From positions 62,001 to 126,000 of the forward strand of contig NZ_ATYT01000006.1 of the NCBI RefSeq assembly GCF_000427825.1: a stretch of 64,000 bases of DNA, in the 5' to 3' direction. The translations under genes were made by a program, and so were the position numbers. This document shows, piece by piece, positions 24,339 to 32,781 of this stretch. Each line of letters opens with the position of its first letter. Position 1 is the first letter of the stretch. The notes under the pieces were generated by a model that was given only the letters and a program-made list of their open reading frames with translations, was not told the origin of the DNA and searched no databases. This DNA is from Thermocrispum municipale DSM 44069 (GTDB taxonomy: Bacteria > Actinomycetota > Actinomycetes > Mycobacteriales > Pseudonocardiaceae).

Positions 24339-25136
24339 GTGGCACGAGCAGACGGCAGGGCAGACAACGAGCTTCGCAAGGTCACCATCACCCGCGGGTA
24401 CCAGAAGTGGCCTGCGGGGTCGGTGCTGATCGACGTCGGTAACACGCGCGTGTTGTGCGCGGCCAGCGTCGTCGAGGGTGTGCCGAAGTGGCGCGCGGGC
24501 TCGGGTCTTGGCTGGGTCACCGCGGAGTACGCGATGCTGCCGTCGTCGACCAACACGCGTAGCGACCGCGAGTCGGTGAAGGGCAGGTTGGGCGGCCGCA
24601 CCCACGAGATCTCCCGGCTCATCGGCCGCTCGCTGCGGGCTTGTATCGACCTGGCCGCCTTGGGCGAGAACACCATCATGATCGACTGCGACGTGCTGCA
24701 GGCCGACGGTGGCACGCGCACCGCGGCGATCACCGGCGCTTATGTCGCGTTGCACGACGCCATCACGTGGCTCGCGGCCGCCGACCGCCTGGTCGATCCG
24801 CAGCCGCTGGCCAGTGGCATCGCGGCGGTCAGCGTCGGGGTGGTGGACGGCCGGGTGCGGCTGGATCTGCCGTACGAGGAGGATTCGCGCGCCGAGGTCG
24901 ACATGAACGTCGTCGCGACGGACTCCGGCACGCTCATCGAGGTGCAGGGCACCGCGGAGGGCGCCACGTTCACCCGGTCGACGCTCGACGCGATGTTGGA
25001 CATGGCACTCGCGGGCTGTGCCGAGCTGAGCCGGATCCAGGCCGCTGCCCTGGCCGAGCCGTACCCCGGCGAATTGCCGGAGCCACCCGCCAAGCCGTCC
25101 GGCCGGGCGCAGAAGAAGGCAGCGAAGTCGAAGTGA
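24339..25136 (+). CDS. rph: Ribonuclease PH
   Basis: The 265-aa phosphorolytic 3'-5' exonuclease that trims tRNA 3' ends. Signature pieces are the [11 protein letters not shown] start, [29 protein letters not shown] and [17 protein letters not shown] with the catalytic Asp. The GTG at 24339 is chosen because TAGGGT ends 7 nt before it; earlier in-frame codons overlap the preceding gene. The Lys/Ala-rich tail is an actinobacterial addition. Overlaps rdgB (GTGA). Confidence 0.95.
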   Translation: MARADGRADNELRKVTITRGYQKWPAGSVLIDVGNTRVLCAASVVEGVPKWRAGSGLGWVTAEYAMLPSSTNTRSDRESVKGRLGGRTHEISRLIGRSLRACIDLAALGENTIMIDCDVLQADGGTRTAAITGAYVALHDAITWLAAADRLVDPQPLASGIAAVSVGVVDGRVRLDLPYEEDSRAEVDMNVVATDSGTLIEVQGTAEGATFTRSTLDAMLDMALAGCAELSRIQAAALAEPYPGELPEPPAKPSGRAQKKAAKSK

Positions 25137-25747
25137 GCGAACAGACCCGGCTGGTACTGGCCACCCGCAACGCGCACAAGCTGACCGAGTTGCGACGCAT
25201 CCTCGCCGACGAGGGACTGGCAGGCATCACGGTGCTCGGGCTGGCCGACGTGCCGGACTTCCCCGAGTCACCGGAGAGCGAGGCCACGTTCGAAGGAAAC
25301 GCGCTGATCAAGGCGCGGGACGCGGCGCGGGCGAGTGGTCTGCCCGCGGTCGCCGACGACTCCGGGCTGAGCGTCGATGCGCTCAACGGCATGCCGGGCG
25401 TGCTGTCGGCGCGCTGGTGCGGCCGCCACGGGGACGACCGGGCGAACCTCGAACTGGTGCTCGGACAGCTGGCGGACGTGCCGGACGAGCGTAGGGGAGC
25501 GGCCTTCGTCTGCGCCGCCGCCCTGGTGATGCCGGACGGCACCGAGACGGTGGTGCGCGGCGAATGGCCGGGCACGATCGTCCGCGAGCCGCGCGGCACC
25601 AACGGTTTCGGTTACGACCCGATCTTCGTGCCGGAGGGTTCGACGAGGACTTCCGCCGAGTTGGCGCCGGCCGAGAAGGACGCCCAGTCGCATCGTGGGC
25701 GGGCTCTGCGGGCGCTCCTGCCGTACCTGCGGAAGCTGGCGGGCTAG
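25133..25747 (+). CDS. rdgB: RdgB/HAM1 non-canonical purine NTP pyrophosphatase
   Basis: A 204-aa house-cleaning enzyme that removes ITP, XTP and dITP. Family marks are [14 protein letters not shown] at the start (substrate-binding Asn and Lys), [25 protein letters not shown] with the metal Asp pair, and FGYDPIFVP. It overlaps rph by GTGA, like Rv1340/Rv1341. It closes the conserved block; what follows differs from M. tuberculosis. Confidence 0.95.
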   Translation: MSEQTRLVLATRNAHKLTELRRILADEGLAGITVLGLADVPDFPESPESEATFEGNALIKARDAARASGLPAVADDSGLSVDALNGMPGVLSARWCGRHGDDRANLELVLGQLADVPDERRGAAFVCAAALVMPDGTETVVRGEWPGTIVREPRGTNGFGYDPIFVPEGSTRTSAELAPAEKDAQSHRGRALRALLPYLRKLAG

Positions 25748-25769
25748 CGTCGCAGCCGGTGTTCCGGAC

Positions 25770-25996
25770 TGACCTGCCGGTCAACGTGCCGGCAAGGTCT
25801 GCCGTGCTCAAGATCCGCCCGCGCGGGGCGGTGTTCCACCGGCTCAGCCCCGCCCCGCTGAGGTGGTGATCGGTCTGACCGGCCGGTCAACTGGGGCACG
25901 GGAAGCCGCGTGCTGCGGTGCCACGCGGGTCGATGACGTGATCCACCAGGCTGACCGCGTGCGCCGCCGTTCTCTGCCGGGCTGACCGGCCGGTCA
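25770..25996. repeat. Three copies of a 14-bp palindrome, TGACCGGCCGGTCA
   Basis: The palindrome occurs exactly at 25876-25889 and 25983-25996, and with one change at 25770-25783. A further half-related CTGCCGGTCAGCCGGCC sits at the bcp stop. All lie in the 325-bp convergent gap between rdgB and bcp, which has no gene. The string TGCTGCGGTGCC also recurs (25911 and 26011 area), so the gap may be an old tandem duplication. Possible regulator sites or terminator-like cruciforms. Confidence 0.75.
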
Positions 25997-26072
25997 GTGA
26001 CCCGTCGAGAATGCTGCGGTGCCGCGGATCGAGATCGTGCAGCGCACCGCGGGGCTGGGTGTCGTCTGCCGG

Positions 26073-26549
26073 TCAGCCGGCCAGCTTGAGGTTCTTCAGC
26101 AGCATCGCCACGTGACCGGTGGCCCGGACGTTGTACCGAACCTCGGCCAGCGTGCCGTCCGGCGCAACCACGAACGTCGAGCGGATGACGCCCTGCACGA
26201 CCTTTCCGTAGTTCTTCTTCTCGCCGAAGGCGCCCCATTCGCGCATGACCTTCTTGTCGGGGTCCGACAACAACGGGAAGGTCAGCTGCTGATTCTCCGC
26301 GAACTTGGCCAGCGCCTGCTGGCTGTCCGGTGAGATGCCCAGGACCTGGTAGCCGGCGTCGTTGAGCACCGCGAGGTTGTCCCGGAAGTCGCAGGCTTGC
26401 TTCGTGCAGCCGGGGGTGCCTGCGCGGGGGTAGAAGTAGACGATGACGTGCTGGCCGGCGTAGTCGGACAGGCTGACGTCCTTGCCGGTGCTGTCAGGCA
26501 GGGTGAAGTCGGGGGCCTTGTCGCCCACCGCGAGTTTCGCATTGGCCAC
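26073..26549 (-). CDS. bcp: Peroxiredoxin, Bcp type (thiol peroxidase)
   Basis: A 158-aa peroxiredoxin Q. The peroxidatic cysteine is C48 in TPGCTKQACDFRD, with the resolving C53 five residues on, the atypical two-cysteine arrangement. GEKKNYGKVVQGVIRSTFVV is the conserved later part. It reduces hydroperoxides with thioredoxin. TAGGGT ends 6 nt before the GTG, a leaderless start. Confidence 0.95.
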   Translation of the reverse strand: MANAKLAVGDKAPDFTLPDSTGKDVSLSDYAGQHVIVYFYPRAGTPGCTKQACDFRDNLAVLNDAGYQVLGISPDSQQALAKFAENQQLTFPLLSDPDKKVMREWGAFGEKKNYGKVVQGVIRSTFVVAPDGTLAEVRYNVRATGHVAMLLKNLKLAG

Positions 26550-26558
26550 GGCCCAACC

Positions 26559-27116
26559 CTAGCTCTCCACCGGACCGGAGAACTCGGCGGAGGCGCGCTG
26601 CTGCGGACCGACCCGAACACGCAGCCCGGCCTCCGACGGCCACTCCTTGCTGCCATAGGCCAGCAGGACGGTGACCGAACGGGCGGGTGGCAGCTTCGTG
26701 CTCACCCCACGCAGGCCCGGGTAGCCCTTGGTGGAGTCGATGATCTCCTTGCTCGCCGGGTGTCCGTTCACCGACGCCTCCAGCCGCAGGCGGCTCATGT
26801 CGTACGGCTCGTCCGTGCCGTTGTGCAAGGTGAGTTCGAACGACACGGCGTGGTCGAAGCGTGGGTTGGCCGTGACGCTCGGCTTGAACGCCTGCGGCGC
26901 CGAGACGGTCACCGACACCCCGCTCGGGTACGTGTAGGGGCGGCCGAACACCGGTGCCTGCGTGGTGGTCGGCGCCGGTGGACCACTGCCGCCGGACGAC
27001 GTGGCCGAGGAGCTGCCGTTGGACGGATCACCCGCAGCGCCGGACTGGCACGCCGCGAGGCACAACGTGGCGGCCAGCGCGAGGCAAGCTGCGGCGAGTC
27101 TCCGCCGGGTGGTCAC
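26559..27116 (-). CDS. Lipoprotein with a beta-sandwich, DUF4352-like domain
   Basis: A 185-aa lipoprotein: signal peptide with lipobox LAAC, a Ser/Gly/Pro/Thr linker, then a beta-rich domain whose YPSGVSVTVSAPQAF, ELTLHNGTDEPYDMSRLRL and PPARSVTVLLAYG blocks resemble DUF4352/telomeric-type extracellular domains. Start: the GTG at 27116 follows AAGGAG by 6 nt; the longer frame has no ribosome site. It lies just upstream of bcp on the same strand (9 bp gap), possibly co-transcribed. Function unknown. Confidence 0.75.
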   Translation of the reverse strand: MTTRRRLAAACLALAATLCLAACQSGAAGDPSNGSSSATSSGGSGPPAPTTTQAPVFGRPYTYPSGVSVTVSAPQAFKPSVTANPRFDHAVSFELTLHNGTDEPYDMSRLRLEASVNGHPASKEIIDSTKGYPGLRGVSTKLPPARSVTVLLAYGSKEWPSEAGLRVRVGPQQRASAEFSGPVES

Positions 27117-27328
27117 AGGTCGCTCCTTCAGCGGCCGCCCGAAGCGGCTCGGCAGGGGGAAGGTTCGGACGGGCTGTCCGCCCGCCGGTCCACTTTGATG
27201 CACGTGCACGTGCGAGCGCGACTAGATCCGCTGACCGAGTCGTAGCTGGTGTTGGGCTGTGGCCAAGCCGTAACCGCAGCGGCACGGGAGGTGATCGCGC
27301 TCACCATGAAACGGACAAAACCGGCTGG

Positions 27329-27505
27329 TCAGGCGGCAAGGGCGAACAACAAGATGAACAGGCCGAGGGTGAAGATCCACCCCACGAAGATCCAGCCGAA
27401 AGCGCGCCACGGCCGGACGACGCCGCTGTCGTCGCCCGGCACGTAGACACCGCGGTCCTCGAACCACTCCACGAGGTCGAGCACCCACCGTAACGGGTTG
27501 ACCAT
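27329..27505 (-). CDS. Small single-span membrane protein, 58 aa
   Basis: A short gene: MVNPLRWVLDLVEWFEDRG, a short Asp/Ser-containing turn, then a Trp-rich hydrophobic helix (WIFVGWIFTLGLFILLFALAA) reaching the C-terminus. The composition is typical of a real membrane microprotein and not of a chance frame; the opposite strand reads Lys/Arg-rich nonsense. Leu5 is encoded by the rare TTA codon. The ribosome site is poor (GGAG too close to the ATG). No function is known; the 212 bp between it and the lipoprotein hold nothing else I can see. Confidence 0.6.
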   Translation of the reverse strand: MVNPLRWVLDLVEWFEDRGVYVPGDDSGVVRPWRAFGWIFVGWIFTLGLFILLFALAA

Positions 27506-27570
27506 ACTCCGTAGCGTACCGAGGAAGATCCGAATCGCACAGCCCGCACAATCTCACCTGACCTGGGCAT

Positions 27571-27643
27571 AAAAGGGCCCCCGGCGCCGAGGGGGGAGGG
27601 GGCACCGGGGGCGAAGTACCGGCCCTGGGGGTCGACCGGCACT
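27571..27643 (-). ncRNA. Two-hairpin RNA with C-rich loops, 6C RNA-like
   Basis: On the minus strand two adjacent perfect stems appear. Hairpin 1 (27643-27615) has a 10-bp stem and the loop GACCCCCAG. Hairpin 2 (27612-27577) has a 12-bp stem (with one G-U) and the loop CCCTCCCCCCTC, followed by CC and TTTT (27574-27571), so it also acts as terminator. Only two bases separate them. This is the layout of the actinobacterial 6C RNA, defined by two stem-loops with runs of cytosines. The first loop has five, not six, C. The 5' end is not determinable; function of 6C RNA is unknown. Confidence 0.55.
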
Positions 27644-27994
27644 ACGAGAGACTACCCGATCTGCCCAGTATTCATGCCCTAGGGTTACCGAATCGCAAAA
27701 GCAGGCACACTTGCATGTGACCGTGCAGATAGGCCTGCAGGCGAAGAATTTCCCGTGCTCCTGCTCGTGACCTGGAGTTTTCGCAGCTCGCCGGGAAATC
27801 ATTCGCCAATGACGCCCCTGCGGCGCCGCCAGGAATGTGACGAAGATCAAGTCGACCTCGGCCTGTATGGCGGTGTGTAGCCGGGCATGTCCGCGCGGTG
27901 AGGCCGAAGTCGGGGGGCCGTGAAAAACACGCACGCGAGGGGCCGGGTAGGCGGCTGGCGATCGCGTCGGCATGGGATGGATGCGCCTGCGGCC

Positions 27995-28269
27995 GCGTGA
28001 GTTGCGCCGGGAGCTGGGGAACGGTGCCCACGGCTGCGAGGAGTCGCGCCGGGTTAGGGATCGCGTTCGCGGGTACGTGAATCGCCGGGCGGGCTGGGGA
28101 TCGCGTTCGCGGGTACGTGAGTCGCCAGGCGCTGGGAGACCGTGCGCACGGCTGTGTGAGTCGCGACGGCCGTGGATCGAGCTCGTGGCTTCGTGCGTCG
28201 TGCCGGGCGCTGACGGACGTCAGGGCTGGGACGCGAGTCGGCAGTGCGACTCAGACCGCGGGATCATGC
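27995..28269. repeat. Degenerate ~40-bp tandem repeat, seven units
   Basis: Units start at about 27995, 28036, 28077, 28117, 28156, 28193 and 28233 (spacings 41, 41, 40, 39, 37, 40). Each begins like GTGAGTCGCGCCGGGCGCTG and continues with a GGATCG-CGTTCGCGGGTAC-like half. Units 2 and 3 share a nearly identical second half, the outer units have drifted. No open frame is favoured through it. The region from 27644 to 27994 shows no gene. Confidence 0.8.
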
Positions 28270-28434
28270 GGGTGGCTGGGCGAGGGAGTCAAGGCCGGCC
28301 GATCGTGCCCGGGTGATGGTGTGACGCCGCGTGACCGGGACCCTGAAAGGTCGGCGGAGGAAGGAACTGACGAAGCAGTCGCCGAGGTGGCCGCCTGGTG
28401 CGACTTGGTCCGTGAGTGCGACCCGCGAAAAGGA

Positions 28435-28477
28435 CTGTGGTGTTGGGCAGGCCCCCCAACCCTGCCCAACACCACAG
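28435..28477 (-). terminator. Perfect 17-bp inverted repeat with T-tract on the minus strand
   Basis: CTGTGGTGTTGGGCAGG (28435-28451) is matched perfectly by 28461-28477 around a 9-nt loop. Read on the minus strand the hairpin is followed by TCCTTTT, a classical intrinsic terminator; on the plus strand no T-run follows. It would stop transcripts running leftwards, antisense to the nSTAND gene's leader. It lies 190 bp upstream of that gene. Confidence 0.65.
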
Positions 28478-28608
28478 GCCGACACACAGCCACTGCCGCT
28501 CGATCCCAGCTCCCCAACTGCAATCGATCGGCGGCCCCCGTCTCGGCCGCTGAACGCAGCCTCGCGCGCGTGCGGAAACACCTGAAGTGCGCCACGCTCC
28601 GTTCCGCG

Positions 28609-28644
28609 TAAAATGCCTGCTTGCAAGCTGTGGAAACGTTTTCC
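28609..28644 (+). promoter_or_regulatory. Putative promoter/operator of the nSTAND-WD40 gene
   Basis: A TAAAAT hexamer (28609-28614) is followed by the perfect palindrome GCTTGCAAGC (28619-28628), placed where transcription would begin, and by the near-palindrome GGAAACGTTTTCC (28632-28644). No convincing -35 is seen, so an activator may be needed. Confidence 0.4.
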
Positions 28645-28665
28645 GGTCCGGAACGGTAGGGGCAG

Positions 28666-31600
28666 GTGACAGGTTCGGAACTGGCCACCACGCCCCGCGA
28701 GCGCTTCGCCGAACGGTTCGCTCTGCTCTATGCGGAAGCCGGCAATCCGCCGCTGAAAAAGGTCACCGAGTCGGTGCACCGCGCGCGGCGACTGGACGAT
28801 CGTGGGCGTCCGGTGCGCGTGACGGGGCAGCGGGTCAGCGACTGGCGCCGCGGCCGGAACGTCCCTGCGCGCTTCGCCGGGTTGGCCGCCGTGCTCCAGG
28901 TCCTGATCGGGGAAGCCCGCAAACGCCGCGCCGAACCCGTACTCGAAGGACTCTACGACCTCGCCGCGTGGCAGGAACTCTGGCAGCAGGCGCTGGCCAC
29001 CCCGATCAGCGCGAGCTCGGCACAGAAGACCGACAGCGCCGAGACTCCGGTGGCCGACGACAGCGTGTGCCCGTACCGGGGTCTTGCCCCGTTCCGGCAG
29101 TCCGACAGCAGCTGGTTCTTCGGACGCGAGCGCAGCACGCGGCAGCTCCTCGGCAAGCTGCGCCGGGCGGCCGAGGTCGGCGGGTTCGTCATGGTCGTCG
29201 GTGCCTCCGGCGCGGGTAAGTCGTCGCTGTTACGGGCCGGGCTCGGACCTTCCCTGGCGCCGCGCACGCTCAACGATGCGCAAACGGCAACGTGGCCGGT
29301 CGTGGCGATCACGCCTGGCCGCGCCCCGCTGCACGAGGTCGCGGAGGTGGTCGACGAGCTTGCCGAGCCCTTGCGCACCGCGAGCTCGGTACTCGACGAG
29401 GGCGGAGACCCCGCGACCGAGCAGTTCGTGGCCGAAGTCCGGTCCGCGGTGCGAGCGTTCGCCGAACGGACCGGCGGCCCGGGTGCCGGGGTCGTGCTCG
29501 TCGTCGACCAGCTGGAAGAACTGTTCACTCTGACCAAGGACGAGGACGAGCGGCTGCTGTTCCTCCGGGTGTTGCAGGCCGCATGTTCCCCGAGCCCCGG
29601 GTTTCGGGCCGAACCGGCGCCCGGTCTCGTCGTGATGGGCGTCCGCGCCGACTTCTACGACCGCTGTCTGCGTTATCCGGCGATCGTGGAAGCCACCCAC
29701 GACCGGCAGCTGGCGCTCGGCGCGATGACCGCACAGGAGCTGCGCGACGCGGTCGTGCGGCCGGCGAAAGCCGTCGGCCTGCAGTTGGAACGCGGGCTGG
29801 TCGAGCTGATGCTGGCCGATCTCGGCGCCCAGGTCACCACGGCCACCCGCGGGCGGGCGACGGCAGGTTACGACGCCGGTGCGCTCCCGTTGCTGTCTCA
29901 CGCGCTGCTGGCGACATGGCAGCGGCGCAGCAGCGGCAAGTTGACCATCGCTGGGTACCGGGCAGCGGGCGGCATTCACGGCGCGGTCGCCGCGACGGCC
30001 GAACGAACGTGGGAGTCACTGGACGCCGCCGAACAGGCTGCTGCCAGGCGGATCCTGTTGCATCTGGTGCAGGTCGGGGAGACCACGCGCGATGTACGCA
30101 GACGAGCGACCCGGGCCGAGCTCGTGGCAGGCCTCGACGATGCCAGCGCGGCGGAGCAGGCGCTCGAATCGCTTGCGGCCGCCCGGCTGGTGACATTGGA
30201 CGCCGACTCGGTGGAGATCAGCCACGAGGCGCTGCTGGAAGCCTGGCCGCGGCTGCGCAGCTGGATCGACGACAACCGGGCCGAGAACCTGCTGCGGCAG
30301 CGGCTGGAAGCCGACGCGCAGGTGTGGGACGCACAAGGCCGAGATGCGTCGCTGCTGTACCGGGGCGCACGGCTGGAATCGGCCATGCGGCTGTCGCAGG
30401 ACGAGCGGTCGGTGGACGCCACACCGGTGGCGCGGGCGTTCCTGGACGCGTCCGCCCGCAACGCGCGCCGCAACCGATGGGTTCGTCGCGGTGGTGTGGC
30501 GCTGGTGTGTGTCCTGGCGTTGATCGCGGCGACAGCTGCCGCGATTGCGATCGATCAGCGCAACGAGGCCGAGTACCAGCAGATCGTGGCCGCCTCGGAC
30601 AACCTGCAGACGACCGATCCGTCACTGGCAGCGCAGTTGGCCATGGTCGCCCACCGTGAGCGGCCGGACGACCCCGCGGTCACCGGCCGGTTGCTGGCGA
30701 TGCAGCACGCTCCGCTGGCCACGCCGCTGCGCGGTCACCGAGCGGCGGTGTATCTGGGCAAGTTCCGCCCCGACGGCAAGGTGCTGGCCACCGCGAGCGA
30801 GGACCGTACGGTGCAGCTGTGGCGGTTGCCGGACAAAGGCAGCCCTGTCCGGTTGGGCAAGCCGCTGACCGGTCACGACGGTTGGGTGGGCGTCGCGATC
30901 TTCACGCCGGACGGTCGCACGCTGGCCACCGCGGGCGAGGACGGCACCATCCGGATGTGGGACGTCACCAAGCCGGAGAAGGCCAAACCGCTCGGCACGC
31001 CGCTGGACGGCCGTCACGGCATCGTCTACATGATTCACTTCAGCCCCGACGGCAAGCTGATGGCGACCGCACATGGCGACGGCTCGGTCCGGATCTGGGA
31101 CATGTCCGATCCCGCGCGGCCGCGGTGGAAGCAGGACCTGACCGGCCACACCAGGGCGGTTCGCTCGGTGGCGTTCTCCCCGGACGGCGAGTACTTGGTC
31201 AGCGGGAGCGACGATCACGACGCGCGGCTGTGGCGGATGAGCAACGGCAAGTTCTCGCAGCTCGGTGGCCCGCTGAAGGGTGCAGCCGACAAGGTGCACG
31301 CCACGGTGTTCAGTCCCGACGGACACACCCTGGCCGTCGCCGTGGAGGACGGCACCGTGCAGTTGTGGGACGTCAGCAAACCGAACCGACCCAAGCCGGT
31401 CGGTGGCCCGCTGTCCGGTCACGAAGGCCTGGTGTGGGAGTTGTCGTTCAGTCCGGACGGCCGCACGCTCGCCTCGGCCAGCTCGGACGGCACCGCGCGA
31501 CTGTGGAACGTCGCACGCCCGGAGCGAGCCGGTCCGTTGGGGCGGCCGCTCGCCGCGGCAGGCGGCATCGTGTACGCGGTCGAGTTCAGCCCGGACGGCG

Positions 31601-32667
31601 AGCAGTTGCTCACCACCAGCGAGGACGGCGTCAGCAGGTTGTGGACCCTGCCGCCGCGGAGGCTGCCTGCGCATGCCGACGGGGTCGCCGCGGTCGCCGT
31701 GAGCCCGAACGGCAACCTGCTGGCGACCGGCGGAGCTGATCAGGTCGCCCAGCTGTGGCAGGTCGGACCCGATCGCCGGCCTCGGCCGGTGGGCCCGCCG
31801 CTGACCGGACCGCGCGGCGTCGTCGGCCACCTCGAGTTCCACCCGAACGGCAGGCTGCTCGCGGTCGGCAACGACGCCGAGGAGCTGCGCTTGTGGCGGG
31901 TCGACAAGCCGGGTTCGCCGAAACCGATCGGCGAACCGTTGGAGGGCAGCAGTGGCTACTTCAGCAAGGACGGGCGGGTGCTCGTCGTGGTCAACGGCAG
32001 CGTGCTTCGCCTGTACGACATCGCCGACCCCGCAAAGCCGACGTTGCTGAGCACGGTCGACACCGGGCAGGCGACGTACGTGACGTCCGTGGCGTTCAGC
32101 CCGAACAAGCCGGTGCTGGCCACCGGTGCGTTCGACAAGACGGTGTTGCTGTGGGACGTCAGCGACCCGGAGAAGCCGCGGCGCATCGGTAAGCCGTTGC
32201 AGGCCCACCGGGGGCCGGTGTGGGCGGTGCAGTTCCGGCCCGACGGGGAGGTACTGGCGACCGCGAGCGGCGATCGCACGGTGCGGCTGTGGGACGTGCG
32301 CCGGCCGGAACGGCCGACCGCGCTCGGCGAACCACTGCGCGGCCATACCGACGCGGTCACGACACTGGCCTTCGGGCCCGATGGCGATCGTCTGGTCACC
32401 GGTAGTTACGACAAGACGATCCGGATCTGGTCGGTGCGGGACCGCACGTCGACGTCGTTGCCCGGCCACACCGGGATCATCGAGGATGTGGCGATGACCG
32501 ACGGCGGCGAGGCGTTGTCGGCCAGCAGCGACGGCACGGCTCGGCTGTGGGATCTGCGAGTTGCGCACAGCGCCCGGCGCATCTGTGACAAGACGGCGTC
32601 CGTGCTGACCGAGGCGGCGTGGGAACGGCACATTCCGTATCAGGACTACGACCCACCCTGCCGCTGA
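28666..32667 (+). CDS. HTH-nSTAND NTPase with 14 WD40 repeats
   Basis: A 1333-aa signalling protein. Residues 1-100 form an XRE-like helix-turn-helix region (VTGQRVSDWRRGRNVP). Next comes the nSTAND1 NTPase: CPYRGLAPFRQSDSSWFFGRE, Walker A GASGAGKSS (about 178-187), Walker B VVLVVDQLEELF (about 275-286). One hydrophobic helix lies at about 605-629, then roughly 14 WD40 repeats from 686 to 1310, enough for two seven-bladed propellers. STAND proteins oligomerise on sensing a ligand; relatives act in conflict, phage defence or differentiation. No effector domain is recognised. A TTA codon (29230) lies in the Walker A region. GTG start with weak GGTAGGGGC. Confidence 0.88.
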   Translation: MTGSELATTPRERFAERFALLYAEAGNPPLKKVTESVHRARRLDDRGRPVRVTGQRVSDWRRGRNVPARFAGLAAVLQVLIGEARKRRAEPVLEGLYDLAAWQELWQQALATPISASSAQKTDSAETPVADDSVCPYRGLAPFRQSDSSWFFGRERSTRQLLGKLRRAAEVGGFVMVVGASGAGKSSLLRAGLGPSLAPRTLNDAQTATWPVVAITPGRAPLHEVAEVVDELAEPLRTASSVLDEGGDPATEQFVAEVRSAVRAFAERTGGPGAGVVLVVDQLEELFTLTKDEDERLLFLRVLQAACSPSPGFRAEPAPGLVVMGVRADFYDRCLRYPAIVEATHDRQLALGAMTAQELRDAVVRPAKAVGLQLERGLVELMLADLGAQVTTATRGRATAGYDAGALPLLSHALLATWQRRSSGKLTIAGYRAAGGIHGAVAATAERTWESLDAAEQAAARRILLHLVQVGETTRDVRRRATRAELVAGLDDASAAEQALESLAAARLVTLDADSVEISHEALLEAWPRLRSWIDDNRAENLLRQRLEADAQVWDAQGRDASLLYRGARLESAMRLSQDERSVDATPVARAFLDASARNARRNRWVRRGGVALVCVLALIAATAAAIAIDQRNEAEYQQIVAASDNLQTTDPSLAAQLAMVAHRERPDDPAVTGRLLAMQHAPLATPLRGHRAAVYLGKFRPDGKVLATASEDRTVQLWRLPDKGSPVRLGKPLTGHDGWVGVAIFTPDGRTLATAGEDGTIRMWDVTKPEKAKPLGTPLDGRHGIVYMIHFSPDGKLMATAHGDGSVRIWDMSDPARPRWKQDLTGHTRAVRSVAFSPDGEYLVSGSDDHDARLWRMSNGKFSQLGGPLKGAADKVHATVFSPDGHTLAVAVEDGTVQLWDVSKPNRPKPVGGPLSGHEGLVWELSFSPDGRTLASASSDGTARLWNVARPERAGPLGRPLAAAGGIVYAVEFSPDGEQLLTTSEDGVSRLWTLPPRRLPAHADGVAAVAVSPNGNLLATGGADQVAQLWQVGPDRRPRPVGPPLTGPRGVVGHLEFHPNGRLLAVGNDAEELRLWRVDKPGSPKPIGEPLEGSSGYFSKDGRVLVVVNGSVLRLYDIADPAKPTLLSTVDTGQATYVTSVAFSPNKPVLATGAFDKTVLLWDVSDPEKPRRIGKPLQAHRGPVWAVQFRPDGEVLATASGDRTVRLWDVRRPERPTALGEPLRGHTDAVTTLAFGPDGDRLVTGSYDKTIRIWSVRDRTSTSLPGHTGIIEDVAMTDGGEALSASSDGTARLWDLRVAHSARRICDKTASVLTEAAWERHIPYQDYDPPCR

Positions 32668-32781
32668 GAGCGGCGCGCGGCTCGGTGGCCGCCTGCGTTC
32701 GGGCAGTCCGACCGGTCCGTAGGACCATCACTCGAGCACAAGTACGCCCGGTCGAACTTTGTTGTTTAGTAGCCTGAGTTC

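Noticed and set aside
27554-27973. 139-residue minus-strand frame with a Cys-rich segment
   Set aside because: It reads through the RNA hairpins and terminator, has no ribosome site, and its composition changes along the length.
27995-28269. CRISPR array
   Set aside because: Units abut without unique spacers, they diverge gradually, and no cas gene is in the window.
28331-28585. Short plus-strand frame (84 residues) before the nSTAND gene
   Set aside because: It runs straight through the perfect inverted repeat and has no recognisable domain or ribosome site.
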